Source: Rostratula benghalensis (Eukaryota > Chordata > Aves > Charadriiformes > Rostratulidae). From it: a DNA stretch of 64,000 bases. The DNA is taken from the NCBI GenBank assembly GCA_013399305.1, contig VXAI01000159.1:1326188-1390187 (forward strand), written 5' to 3'. A program made the translations under genes and the position numbers. Below, piece by piece: positions 12,940-26,043 of the stretch (position 1 is the stretch's first letter; every line of letters begins with the position of its first letter). The notes below the pieces were generated by a model. It saw nothing but the letters and a program-made list of their open reading frames with translations, ran no database searches and was not told the origin of the DNA.

Positions 12940-15900
12940 TAGGAGGGTAATTACAGATAAAAATTATGCCAGCGATATGAACTTCTGTTACCCTGATATT
13001 CTTTACTTGATTTCCCCCTTTCAAATGTAAAAGTAATGTAGAATTTCTCAAGGTGCACTCATCTGCCACTGCGTATGATCTGAAGAGATCCTGTGAAGCT
13101 TCTCTCTACTTCCAAATAGAATACTGAATTAAAACATACTTTTAATAATGACATGCCCAAACAGAATCCTTTCTATATATTTTATTATAAAACCATAACA
13201 CCATAATGATATACTTCTGTTCTAAGGAGTTGTATGGAATTATGGATGAGAGGTGAGATGATCTGTTTAAAATGTTCTAGATTAAGGTAAAACTAGGTTT
13301 AAAACCCCCTTGACTTTACAGATTTGTTTTTGAATTGGCAGCAAAATTTTCAATCAGAATGCAAAATATTTGCAAGAAATTTTAAACTTGTGTTGGAAGG
13401 TATTTTGAACTCATTTAGGAACTTGCTGTCACAGTCCAAATATTGCATATAATGTGATAACGTAGAATATATCTTATATTAAAACCTATCACCGCAACTA
13501 ACCTAGAACTAAACATATTTTCCAAGATTCTATTTCCTTAAAATCCTGAGAATGCTGAGATGATGATGATATTTTGTGAATGTGCCATGACCACAACTTA
13601 GCTTGTCCTTAAAAATATCTGCTCCTTGAAGGCTTGTGAAAATTCTGATCTGAAACCTTAATCTAATTGTCAGCAACTCTAAGAAAGGGTCAGCTTCAGG
13701 TTGACAACACCACCAGAGGCAAGTCCATCAGAGTCACCTAACCTAAAAGGTAACTTTTAGAAAGACTCTGCTGCTTTAGTATCATATAGAGGAAATACAT
13801 TAATTCAATCAGCTTTGATGAAGTAGGAGTGCTGGGTATATCCTGCACATTGTCACATAACAAACACCAACAAAAGTACTCTTAAGACTTCTTAAGAACA
13901 AGTTAGAAATCACTGGAAGAAGCCATTTTTCTTGGGTCTAATGCTCATATAATCCAAGACCTTGGTAGATTATTTGGATAATGTAAGAAGCAAAATGAGC
14001 ATTAACTGCAGGTAAGACAGCATTCTCTGACCACCTAATACTGCTGGAGTGGTACAAAGAAACCAAAGACCGTATCAGCTGTTCACACTTACAGGCTAGC
14101 TTCAAGAAAGCTCCAAACCAAGAAGGCATAAGACATCTTGGTCCTTCAAGCCACTGAGACGTGTCTGTGTATAGCAATGCTCACCTGTCAAGCAGAGCCA
14201 TTAGCATTGTCCCACAGTAGCATCTTCAGCTGGTTGTTTTCTCACAATCGTATCTTGCTTGTTTTGTTTTATTCCCATGACTAGGAGCAGAAAGGAATGC
14301 AGAAAACAGGTTTTAACTAAATTGCAGAAAAAGACTAGCCAGTGAGATGTAACAGTTACCAGATGTATATACAAAAACATTGAAAAAGCAAGCTATGCAT
14401 TTCAATTGTTATACTACAGGCGGTGAAGCAGAAATTTCACTTTAAAAACAAAAAGGGGACCACTTAGTTATTTCATGCCATCACTTGCTTGCAGAGCAAT
14501 GACATGGCAACTGAAGCAGAAGGGCACAGCTAGAGATCTTTGGGAACAGAGGACAGCAGCTCACAAGCCATGCAAGACCCCTGACTTCACATCACCTGAT
14601 TCACTGTCAGGTTCCCCAGACTGAGCCTGCAAGTGGATGCCTAGAAATCTAAGTGCCAAACGTACAGCCTCAATCTTGGCTATATGGTTACACTTCTGGA
14701 AAGCTGAATTTCATCTCTCTCTTTCAGGTATGCCAACCATTCAACAAAGCAGAAAGACAAACAGTTGTACACAGAGTAAAAGCACTAAACTTTCCCAAAC
14801 TGGGCAAGGAGAGACTCACGTGCCAACTATCACACCACATAAAGAAGAAATATGTGGTCAGACTCAGCCTGAGTCAGTATGAAATGGGCTGATTCAGAAC
14901 CTCACCACAGAGGCAGCATCTAGCAATGTTCTGTGGGGGGTAAACATTTCCCAGCATACTCATATTATTGGCAGGAATAAAAAATATTAATACATCCGCT
15001 GGCAGCAAGCAAACCCTGTAATTTACAGGAAGAATTTTCAAAAGCAAGACAGGTTTTTTTCTTTCTTCTGACTTAAATGGGAGCAACGGAAGACCAACCT
15101 ACAATGATTTTTTTTAACTGCACAGAAGACGTGAAAATTGAACATCCAGCAATCACGTAATGCTCTGCTCGGAGAACCAAATATGTGAAAGTGGAAGCTG
15201 CATACCAGCTTTCCAATGCCCGTAATGCTGACTCTCATGGATAATAACATCGACTTCCAAGGGACTCAGGGCCTGAGAGAAACAAACAAACAAAAACACT
15301 AGAGTAAGTATTGTGAGACTCAGTCCTAACAAAGGAGAAAAAAGTGGTTTCAGTAGCAACACACTTTTAGCAATACCATAAATCATTTATGCATGCAACA
15401 CACGCAGTTAGAGCCAGTTTGCTCTCAAGTTAGGTCTGTGTATCCATGCCAGTAGGATTTTCACTGAAGGTCATTTATCTTAAAAATTTCACTTAAATAC
15501 TGTAGCTTGGAATTTTTTTCTTATTTGCAATTAAAAGGTTAGGAACTCTCATTTACAGTAGAGAGTTAGGAATGCACTAAGACGGCAGAGATACCACAGG
15601 CAGCTCCTAGTAAAACCATTCCCCTCCCAGCCTTCATTTGTGACGTCTGCCAAAAGCCAAAGTACTGGTCATCACAAGACTGAACATAAAACTGAAGTGT
15701 GGAATTTTTTTTTTTTTTAAATTGTAGTATTTGAAGATTACTTATTTAAGCACACCATGGATCTCAAACCTTTTTAACTGTCAAGAAACACAGCTGGCCA
15801 AAGTTTTTCTTACGACAACACAAAGATCCAAGCATGCAGTGGTTCCTTGGAAAGATACACATTTTAAAATCCTTACAGCTTTGTAGGCAAATCTTTTATT

Positions 15901-16960
15901 TTTAATAGTCTAGTTAATCTTGAGTGGGAAAGATGTGCTATGTATGGAGAAGGGAGAGTAAAGGAGAGAGAGTGGTATCTCTTAGATTACTTTACTGCCA
16001 CTTTAATCCTATATGATACTCAGTTCAGTTAAGAAATTCAGGCACGGTTCCCACCGAGGAAAGAGCAAAGTGTAGATAGCAGCCCCTGGTTTGAAAAGTT
16101 TGCCATCTCTCGAAACAGAACTTCAGCAGAAGAAATCTAAAAATAAGGTGCTATGCATCTAAAAAAATAATTCTGTTACTGTTAAACAGTCACAAACATC
16201 CATACTTTCTTTAAAATAATATCCTAATATGTGTTAGTAATCTAAAATAATTTTTCATAGATTACCTTTTTGATTTTCCAGATTCAGTGACATTTAGTGT
16301 GAATTCTCTTTGAGCATATTTTAATTAAGGCTTTACCATATTTTACTATAGGTATATAATCCCCCAAGTGAAAACAAAAACCAAATTGGAAGAGGCTTTG
16401 ATCACATCTCATTCCAAAAATATTTTTGCCTCCAAAGCTTTGCTGAGAAGAAAACACTCCTGAAAATGATACAAATGGTTTTGACATTAGGAAAAGTAAA
16501 CAAGCAAAATAAAGATGGAGAAATCACGCGGTCAGTTTGCAAGTGCTGTTTATTGTTTGAGGCAGGGTTAAAGCCTTTTATAAAGACAAGAACATATATG
16601 CAACCAGACTGAAAGTGACATTAGGTTATTTTAAACACCCTTATTCAGAACCCTGCTGTCTATAATATGCCATGGCCAAAATGTGTGGAGCATTCAAAAC
16701 AGACAATATGATACAAACAAAGTAGGATTGCTGTGATTTTGGTAACCAAGAGATGACAAGTGCCCTAAATATTTCTAATGAATTTTTTTTTTAAAAAAAA
16801 AAAGTGGCACGTAGTTTTCCTTTATCTTATATCTCCTAGGACTTCTAGTGCGTATTGAAATTCCTTTTTTAGCCATCTATAACATTAGCAGAGACATTAC
16901 AATTGGCCAAAACTTGCTTTCCTGACAACAATTTGTATGGCAAACAGCTCAGAGCTCAAT
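12940..16960. other. Non-coding stretch, no gene seen
   Basis: This is AT-rich DNA with no recognisable repeat family or conserved coding segment. A T14 tract lies at 15705-15718 and mixed T/A runs lie near 16790-16803. A sequence reading TCTCTCTCTTTCAG before GTATGCC at about 14716-14735 has the form of a splice acceptor, but no plausible exon follows. Frames near 14640-14890 overlap each other and look like chance. Confidence 0.6.
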
Positions 16961-16964
16961 TTGA

Positions 16965-16978
16965 ACCACAGGTGGCGC
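16965..16978 (+). promoter_or_regulatory. CTCF-like binding site (plus orientation)
   Basis: ACCACAGGTGGCGC agrees with the 14-base CTCF core consensus CCASYAGRKGGCRS at 11 positions, including the whole informative half CAGGTGGCGC. CTCF is the zinc-finger protein that anchors chromatin loops in vertebrates. The site retains a CpG in an otherwise CpG-poor area. It faces the minus-oriented candidate at 19566-19579 about 2.6 kb away. Binding cannot be shown from sequence alone. Confidence 0.4.
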
Positions 16979-16979
16979 A

Positions 16980-19185
16980 AACTGGATAGCTCTATATCGG
17001 TCACTGGTTTTAGGTATCTGTTAGAGATTTGTTATAGACTTTCAGAGTAAGTGAAGACTTCCATTTACTGCCTGAGGCCTAAAATGTTCAGCAGCAGCTT
17101 TTCTTTGTCACTCTGCCAATGTCTCATTCTTTTTCATTGGTCAAACCTGATTTCACAACTGCCTTCTATATCCAGTTCACTTTCACCTACAACAGTAGCC
17201 AACAATAGCCCCCCAAAATAGGTAACTTCTAATGTCTGACACCTTTATAACCACAAAAGTGAATAAAGACCACCAAATAACTTCAAACAAGACAAACCCA
17301 GCCAAACAGTGATGGCTTTCAACTGGGACCAATATGCATGGGTTTCAAACAGCCCAGAAGTCAGAAATTTTGCATGTTCCTTGGCCAATTCCATTTTGTG
17401 TCCAGTAGCACTTAACACAATATACATATAAAGTGTTGGATTTTTTTTTCACAGTAACAAGTTCATGATTCTAAATATGTCTAACCTATGAGAAAAGCAG
17501 GAAATACATTGTGCAATTTTATTTTTTCCACTGAAAATTTGACAATAGTCTTTCTCACATAAGCATCAAAAGGGATTAATCAGAACTCGTCTCTGTAACA
17601 TATTAGTAAAGCTGTTAATTATGTTAATTCCACCAGTTACTTTTATTGACTTTTTTTCCCCCTGAATAATCAAACCCATCTGGTGGCAATTTTATTTTAT
17701 ATCACTCCTTTTAAGCACTTTTTTCCTTTCAAAATTAAGCATTTAATTCTAAACATATTCTCTATGCAAGTTAAAAATATCTTGTGCAATAAAGCAGGAA
17801 TAATACACGCTGTCAATACCACAATCGAAGGCTTCTTCCACTTGCATAGAGTGAAGCTGTGCCACAGTTCTACCACATTAAAAAAAAAAATTATTGCTTT
17901 TCTGATGGTCAGAGTTGGTAAACGTTAAGATGCAATGTAAGAATTAGCAAATTTTATTTGTCTGCAAAATTGCTTAAACCCTTTCCCCTTGCATATAAAC
18001 AACTAGACAAATGGGTAATACTTTGCATGGCCAAAATATTTTGAGGAAGACAAAAATAATCCACCTAGGCTTATTTAGGGCTGGACACCAAACAGAAAAA
18101 AAAAACACCGTGAAAGGATTTGTGTAAGCATGCATGAGATGATAGAAATACAAGCACTTAATTCACAGGGAAAAAAATAAGAACAGATAAGGGCTTTTTC
18201 ATCTGAAATTATAGCCTCTCCCTTTTAGAAACACTTTGATATCGCCAGCCACTTTTGCTCAACAGGCAAGCTAGAGATAAACGCGCTGCTTTTGCTGAGG
18301 TGCGGAGGGATGGAGCATGCTCACTGGAGCCCCAGGTGTGACCCCTGCTCTTCTGTGAGCAGCATTTGGACCAGGCAATCCATCACCGTGCTCCTCCTGT
18401 CAGGCCGGGTGCTTGGCTGCAGCTGTCTGTCACGCTGGTGGATGGGACCTGCTTAAAGGCAATCATGTCAATCTCTATGTGACTACTCAGACTAAGATAG
18501 AAGGATGATCTTGACAGGCTTGGCAAAGTCAGCACGAAGGCACTAGAGGACTTTAGTTACATGCTTAAAATTTAGATGCAATTTGTGCTTCTTATGTGGA
18601 GGCATTGAAGAAGCATGAAACAACGCTGGGTTTTATAGCTGGTCATCTCGGATGAATCTGTTGCCCTCAGAATGTTTTCCATAGTAAATGTAGCGACATT
18701 TTCCCAAAATGCCTACAACACAAAGGAAATTAATTGCAATTAGGACAACAGTAGCATGACAGACAAATAAAACACATAAATAGGTAAACGTGAAGGTGGG
18801 GAGGGAACAGTTTCCTCTTGTCCTGCAAAGGAAAGTTAGTGCATTTGAAATATTCAGTATTACCCTTTCAATTGGCAGATTGGAATCCACAGGGAAAGCG
18901 TGCTCAAATATCTGCACAACCTATCCTGTTAAACATACACTCACATAACACAACATGCACTGTATTTTAAATCACAATACCTCTTTCCTGCTTTTGAAAA
19001 CCAGGAAGTCAGGGTTGAAGTTACATTTTCTCATCTCTGTAACCTCCCTGCTGCATGTTTACAGGGTTTTCCCCGATGATTAAAACCAAAAAGGAAAAAA
19101 ACCCAGCAAATAGTCACAGTTTAATGTGAATCTGGGGAAAAACCTTTGAAACCTTCACACAGCCATGCTGTATGCATCTAAAGCC
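16980..19185. other. Non-coding stretch, no gene seen
   Basis: Frames are short and unlike any family. The segment at about 18290-18460 is locally richer in G and C, with several CpGs (for example CACGCTGG near 18431), but is too small and CpG-poor to be a CpG island. No repeat, RNA gene or promoter is recognisable. Confidence 0.6.
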
Positions 19186-19194
19186 ATCCTGCTT

Positions 19195-19315
19195 TGCAGG
19201 GACAGAGAACTGAAGTGACTGGCCAAAATCCACAAGGGAAGTCACAGAGAGACTTGGGCTAGAACTTGGGTCCTCCTAACAGTTAGCCCTACAGACTCCA
19301 GCATCTTTCCCAGGC
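19195..19315 (+). repeat. MIR-like SINE fossil
   Basis: The segment reads GAACTGAAGTGACTGGCC, then AATCCACAAGGGAAGTCACA, then GGGCTAGAACTTGGGTCCTC and CATCTTTCCC. This order corresponds to the MIR core and flank ('...gaggtgacttgcccaaggtcacacagg...', '...gaacccaggtctcctgac...', '...ctctttcc'). MIR and related CORE-SINEs are tRNA-derived retroposons active before the amniote radiation, so a diverged copy fits a bird. The promoter-bearing 5' head is not recognisable; this looks like the core and 3' part on the plus strand. Confidence 0.65.
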
Positions 19316-19565
19316 ATACTAATAGCCATTTAGTAAAAACATTTCCAAAGTAGCTCTCCAAATAACGTCCCACGAGCAACATGCAATTATAAGTTATGTT
19401 AACATCAGTACATAGAAGATGCTTTCAAAAATCAATCAGAACACTGCTTTTGGGAGACAAGGCACGTTATTCTCAGCAGGTACAGGCAGCAAGATGCCCA
19501 AGGAAGCCTTAACTGCTGTGGGTGAGACACACATACCTGCAGATGCCACTACCTTATTCAAAAGC

Positions 19566-19579
19566 ATCCCCTCTGGTGG
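19566..19579 (-). promoter_or_regulatory. CTCF-like binding site (minus orientation)
   Basis: ATCCCCTCTGGTGG, read on the minus strand as CCACCAGAGGGGAT, matches the CTCF core consensus CCASYAGRKGGCRS at 12 of 14 positions, with the usual C of GGC replaced by G. It lies about 250 bases past the MIR-like fossil and faces the plus-oriented candidate at 16965-16978. The call rests on motif match alone. Confidence 0.4.
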
Positions 19580-20156
19580 TACTAAGTGGTATGTGAAAGC
19601 GTAAGTTCACAGTCACATCCCACCTGTGAACATTCTCAAAGATGTTAAATTTTCCTAGCAGAGTTGTTCTTTGGGCCCCTAGGCATGTATAGTCAAATTA
19701 AAGTCATCTCCCACACACAAAAGGAAGGTGAAAGAGTCTCCTCTACCTTGTGAGTGTCTTAACACAGCAATCCCTGAAGAACCTGGCCCCCTCAGCCCCA
19801 CGAGGGCAAACATAACCTAGCCCAAAGGAGACAAACACCACCTGACATGAAGGGTAAAGATGGGGGAGGAGCAGATCCTCACTTCATCGCTGTTTTAGCT
19901 TTCCAGGACTCACACAGCAGATACTCTGCTCACCTGCAGTATGAATTAAGTTTGCAAGCTTTATAATCCACATCCATTTTCCCAGTATAACATGCATCAG
20001 ATAAGCAACTAAATCCTTGGAAGGCATGGGCTGTACAAGATTAATGTTAACCCATGCTCTTCTTTCCTTCTAAGACATCAGGATAGTAACGTATTCCTAT
20101 GGAAAAAAAATACAAATTGATAGGCCTGTCATTTGTTGTGAAAAACACATTTCTCT

Positions 20157-20372
20157 TCAGGATAACACAAAGAGGGACTGTGTGGTGCATTGCCTGATCC
20201 CTTTCCCCTCCTCATCGGAGCTTTCTTCAATAATTTCAATTTCAATAATTTCACTGGTGGAGCTGTTTCTACATTCAAGGGATGATATCATCATTCCTAA
20301 AGAAGCACCTAATGAAAAGCCCGGCCTTTTTTTTGGACCCCTAAACAGATGATATTCCAAGTCAAACTGCAG
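20157..20372 (-). other. Short acidic open frame of unknown status
   Basis: On the minus strand a frame of about 70 codons is open from a stop near 20375 to the stop at 20157. Its peptide starts with a basic stretch around GPKKRPGFS and ends in an acidic run (SEIIEIEIIEESSDEEG). The acidic part comes from a 13-bp exact direct repeat (20226-20238 and 20241-20253, period 15 bases, which is five codons). CTGCTGCAG upstream could act as a splice acceptor, but I see no matching donor before the stop. No start codon context or family match supports a gene. It may be a small terminal exon or chance. Confidence 0.2.
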
Positions 20373-20619
20373 CAGGCATTAGGTTGGTAATAAGGCCATT
20401 TAGAGCTCTAAATGGAAAGGATACAAACAGTTTATTAATGGCATTCTTCAGACTCCTTTTCCACTGGCATTGATAAAAGTCTTGTTTGAGGTCTGCCGCA
20501 TTTCTTAAGGACTGGAAGCAAGACTGTTTATAGAGATGCTGGTGAGAGAGTGCTGTTTGATGAATGCTGGAGACTGTAGCTAGGTGTCAGCGCTTAGAAA
20601 ATGAGGCAAGGACATGAGG

Positions 20620-21540
20620 TATTAATATTGTCAATGATCTCTTGACAGGAAAACAGATACTGCATTCACCGTCAGATTTAAATAGACATCAAGTGCATTA
20701 ATGACAAAAGGGCAGACTTCAAACAAAGGGGGCTGTATGGCGCTGTGCTGAGCCAGTCTCCGAGTTGGCAATAACCTGATCTGAAAAGACACTGTCAGGG
20801 CTACAGACAGGCCTGGGATTGTGTGCGGTGACAGAAAACAGAGATGCTGACAGAGATACCGGTGCCATATTATGCCAAGTATATTCTAACACTGTCTCCA
20901 GCCCTAACTAAATCTGACATCATTTCCTATCGCTTAGAGTATCCTCCACTGCTCCGGCAGAATATTTCTCCCCAGACATCATTACAAACTCCGCTGTAGT
21001 TTTAAAGTTACTGGCAGGCCTGTGCTGTCGCGGAGGCTGGGTCTAGAGGCCTAAGGATAACCTCAGTCAATCTAAATTTGGAGTTTGCTGGAGAAGTGCT
21101 CTCATTTTCACTGATATCTCAGCTACTTGAGGTGATCTGAACGCTAAAGTGTGAGGAGCTGTCACCTTGAATAAAATCCTTAAAGTAAAGACGCTCAGTT
21201 CCCGGGATGTTCAGCAAAGATGTCGGACAGTCTGGCAGCAGGAAATGAAATCCAGCTGCTGCTGCTCGCCTGGGGATAAAGGTGCTTGGGCTAGTGACAG
21301 TTAAAGTCAGCTGAAATTTTTGAACTCCTGCAGCCTACAATTGTTTAAATTAAGGAAGTGTTGTCTCCGCAGAGATTCCCTACCCAGGCACACAGCTGTG
21401 ATTCGATTGCCAGGCATATTACACACACCGCTCAGAGAGTCTTGATAAAAGCAGGGCTGAAAATGTTGCCATGAGACTTTATTTATCATGAAGGTTATTT
21501 GTAAAACAATAATCTTGCTCATAAATTAAATGCGGTGACT
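20620..21540. promoter_or_regulatory. Candidate enhancer with clustered TGACAG (MEIS/TGIF-type) motifs
   Basis: Six exact TGACAG or CTGTCA hexamers fall in 658 bases: 20643-20648, 20792-20797, 20829-20834, 20848-20853, 21159-21164 and 21295-21300. About 0.3 would be expected by chance on both strands in equal-base sequence. TGACAG is the core bound by TALE homeodomain proteins (MEIS, PREP, TGIF). The block is repeat-free, keeps more CpGs than the flanks, and ends in homeodomain-like AT motifs (for example TTGATAAAAG near 21442). Enhancer identity is inferred. Confidence 0.4.
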
Positions 21541-24500
21541 GGTTGTTTTTTTGTTTGGTTTTGTTTTCCTCTCCGATTCCCACCTCCCTTTGGCAACCTC
21601 AGAGAACTCGGAGAAGTACAAAAGGCTTGGGTGCTGCAATGAGAATTTTGAGTCTGAGATATGTCACACATGAATTTAGGAAACTACTGCTTCTCTCCTG
21701 CCTATCTGCTATGGGTTTCATTCCTTGCAGTTCAGGGCCAGGAGTATATTTGTGGTTTTACACACAGACAAGGGGAGGAATAAGGGGGAAACAATACATC
21801 CGTGGCTGTTATGGTGGTTTTTAATTAAAATATCCAGCACTGGCCATAATAAGCTAAGTAAACCCTCTATACATCAAAACACCACACGGTATCCTGAATA
21901 AGGTTTCTGCTCGTGGTTCCTGAGAAATGACAACACAAGGTCTCTTGAGGGATCATCTTCCCCGAATGAGGCTTCTAATTTTTTTAAGTAGCTGCTTCTA
22001 CCATCAGCACAAGCTGTTAAAACTATAATTATGAAAAAAATGCATTGGGAAGAATAATTTTTAAATTCACTCTTTATCTTTTAAATGTTTTCCCCTTTCA
22101 GAATGGATGTTCTAATTATGCTGGATAAGTAATGACCTTGCAGTTGCTTGCACGTGTTGTGGTATCAGTCTTTCTTCACAAACACATTGTAATGTCAGCA
22201 ACACCAGCTTTTCCTTAGCTGAGGGAAAACTCAATTATCCAAATAAATAAATAAATGCATACATGCATACTAAAGCACATGAAAAATTGTTCAAGTCATA
22301 TTTGCTCCTTTTAAATTGGGCATGTGTTGCAGAGAGCTGTGGTGTAGACAGACTTCCATACACTTTCCCAGAGCCAAAAAAATTTCATGTATTTTATGGA
22401 AAATGGTAAAAAGAAAAGTTGCAATAAGATGTGCTAGACCTATAGATCATACAGCTTCAGTCACAGGTCAAAATTCAGCTCAGGCCAGCAGTGACCTGAG
22501 GGAATTATTGTCTGGTAGCATCTTGTTGCCCTTCTTGGTTTGCTTTTTTCCCTAGCAAATAAATACTCTACATCTATTGAAGAACAACCACAAAACAAAA
22601 CACCTCTCAGCTACCACAGGTGGGGCAGCTGTTAGCAACACAGCCTTCTCCAATAGCGTTCCATTTTCAGTAAAAAGTAATCACTAAAACCAAGTAGTCA
22701 AGCCAAAACTCTTGTCACCCCCTTCAAAATCTATTGCCACATCTGCCCTAGATCCCATTCAGGCACCCATTTTAACATCGAAAGTTTTTTAATAAACCCC
22801 TCTGCAAGTGCAAACAGTAAAGTATTAATAATTAAATTTGTCAAAAACATCAGTTTACAGCATACATCAGGGTTTACATTTTAACATTCTGTCCTGTCTC
22901 CCTGAATTTCAGATGGGCCAACCACAGGTCCTCATACCAGGAGCTGTGATCAGTCTAGTGTTTCACACACAGACTCAATATTCTAGCAGAATTCCACTTT
23001 GCCTAACTTTAATTTGAGTAGAGTAACTAAATCCTCCAATGCCAATTTGTATTTGATCCATATTCATGTCTTTTTCCACAACCTGCTGTTGTATAGTTTT
23101 GCTATGGGCTATTAAACAGCTGCCATGTTCCACCAAGAAGCTGGGTGCGTTTCAGTATGGTTATACTTCCAGTTTGTAAATTGTTTTGAGACCCTTCAGG
23201 ATGAAATATCAATACCATTATCATTTTTTTCATAGGCACTTGGGCATTTTCTACAATTAATGAACAGAAGTTGCAAAATTCCCTTAAATATTAATATAAA
23301 CTTCCTTTAAATGAAAATAATTCCCTACCTACAACATTTAGAGAATAAATACCTATCTGCAAACAGATTCAAGTCTACAATGCTACTGCTTTAGGCAAAA
23401 TGCCTCCATCACTTGAATTAATTTAAAACTCTTAAAAACCTTTTCATCTAAGGAATAAGTAAATTTTTTGAAACAAAAAATTCAACCCTTTGTACAAGAG
23501 TTTAGTAATTTTGCATTTTGTATTATCTTTGGAAATTCTAACAACTTTATCCAGTTGTCTAGTTGACAACTTATTTTCAATTCCACTTTGACCTTCTATG
23601 AGAAATGAAATACTAGAGATTTTCAAGAAATTTGGACCCTAGTCCTCTCACCTTCCATTAGCACGTAGGTTATTTTTTTTTCTGCTAAATCAGAATAATT
23701 AAGTTATATATACTCTCACAACCATTTTAGTTAGAAAAATAAGAAAAGTCATTCCGTATAATTGTACCAGGAACTATCTATTTTATGATCATCAAGAACA
23801 TTAAAACAACTAAATGTTGTAAAAAGCATCAAAGTATTTTGAAACGTCCTCCTTCAAAAATTTGCTTTGTAGTCCTCAATTAATCATTAAAAACAACCAA
23901 AAACCCAAAGAGAGAGACTTAAAAAAAAAAAAAAAAAACGAACCAAAGCCACAAAAACATTAGCCTGACATTCAGCCAAATCAACTTGAGATTTGGGGAG
24001 CACAGTACAGCAGGCAAATCTTCACAGCACACTCAGTGGGCGCTCAGAGGGAGTGGTAGTGGAGGAGAGGAAATATACAAAATATTTAACAGTAGTAGGA
24101 AACAAAGAATAAACAGAAAGCTGAATTGGACCTGAGTAGTGCTCTTTTAGTTGTACTAGGACTTGTGGCTGCAACGTCAGGGAGACACTTTCCAAATGAA
24201 AGGGAAAAAAAAAAGAACCCCACCAGAAAAAAATACCCCAGGGGACTGGGTTTTTTTTCCCCAAAACATTGAGTGTTTGTCCAAGATCCTCTTCTAAGGT
24301 TCATTCATCTGCTTTAACTTGCTGGCATTTATTTATTTATAACTGGGCCTTCATGGTTGTTTACGTAGAAATGCATTTTTATAAACAAGAACAATAGTTT
24401 GCTCAATCAAAGCCAAGAAATCCTGTGCTTTTGGAGATCTGTTAAAGCCAATAATGCAAGAGAACAACTTCATGTTGTTGGTCTGTGTTCTGTAAAAAGG

Positions 24501-26043
24501 ACCAAATTTCATCAAAAAATTAAAACTATAAGCGTATAGGACATGAGGGAGGGTATTACAGACGGACTTTTTGTATTTCTTGTTGTCTTCTGGTGGAACA
24601 GAAAGATTGTTTCTATTGAGTACACTCCAGCCTATGAGCTCTCTGGCACAGGAATCTGAGATCATCACTTGGAAGGTAAGAAAAGGTGTTAAGGATCACC
24701 TGGGTCACTACATCCTCCCAAGAGCAGTCAAGTAGGCAAATCAGAGAGGTCCACCCGGACTTTCATCCTGCCCCAGCAAACAAATCCCTGTCAGTATGGA
24801 GAAGCTGACACAGCAAAAGGACAGAGGAGTTGCATCTGTCATCGTTAATGTGAAGGATCTCTGACTACTACAATTAAATTTACTTGTTGCAACTGCAGTT
24901 TCCAAAATTCCAGGCTGCAGGTTGGAGTCAAGACACAGGATCTAAACCCCTTAGAGCTAAGGGAGGGACAGAAAGAGGAGGATATAGTAGATAAGGGCAC
25001 GAATGCATTGGATTCGGCTACAGCTGAATGCGGTAGAAGGGTTATCTTATAAAGACCTGAAATATCATAGCAATAAACCAAAAGCAAACAAAAATTCCCT
25101 AAAATAGTATGATATAATACAAGTGCTCAAATAACAAATGCACAAATGCTAACTTCCCTTGTATTGTAAACTAGTTTATTTTTAAGAGGATAGAAACACT
25201 ATATATCAGCAAAAATAACACATAATTCCTCCAAAACTCCACGTATAAAGGGATCAGGTTATGCTTGAGAAGGCTGAGGACAGAGCTCACTGTGGCTAAA
25301 GCAGAGTTCCCACAACAGGGCCTCGATAGTCACATAGGGGCCCCCAAATATTCCCAAAGAGGTCCCATGGATTAGGGAATGTGGTCCATTGCAGGTTTTC
25401 TGGAGGACATTCTCCTTCAGCAGCAAACTGCTGACCCTGATTCTCCCCTGCCTCTGTGAGTAACACTAAAGTAAGGAAACCTTCACATTCAGGGGAGATG
25501 AATCACCTCTTCGCTCTGCTCCCTGCACAGGGATGCCAAAACCTGCTAATATTTTCCTATGGGTGCCCTACAGCGTGGGGCACAAAGTAGACTTTCAGAC
25601 TGAAAAAAATACCAAAAAAGTGCAAAATCAAACCCAGTCTACAGCAATGGTGTGGGAATTCTACACCTAAACTACAGCCGAGAGGAATCAGAGCAGGCAA
25701 ACTACGACTGAATTATTGCAAGTATCCTGCACAGACAAGTACTGTGACATGTCAAGTCTCACTGGCCTGTTTGTTAGGAAGGGGGGAGGTATGTGGGGAA
25801 GCGAGACCAGGGGAGGGGAAGGAAAGCAGTCAACAGGGAGAGGATGTTGGAAAAATTTGCAACGAAGGTGATAGGAATACAAAGATGTGAAGTTTGCATC
25901 CCGGGCCAAGGGAGCTGCATAAATGTTCAGTGTAAACTAGCAGTCAAGCTGATGTGTGATAAAGTGCAGCCTGCTGTAAATACACTTCAGGGCTCCCAAT
26001 GCAGCTGGGGATGAAACTTGTAATTTGGAAGGGCTTGCGGGGG
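21540..26043. other. Non-coding stretch, no gene seen
   Basis: Features are simple: AAAT units at 22241-22255 followed by two ATGCATAC units (22255-22270), and an A18 run at 23921-23938. CAGGTCA (22464-22470) and TGACCTG (22492-22498) make an inverted pair of nuclear-receptor half-sites separated by 21 bases. A minus-strand frame of 105 codons at 24351-24668 has no recognisable motif. Purine-rich DNA at 25780-25830 has G runs but loops too long for a standard quadruplex. Confidence 0.6.

Noticed and set aside
13706..13719. Further CTCF-like site (CCACCAGAGGCAAG)
   Set aside because: It lacks the GGC triplet core that dominates CTCF recognition.
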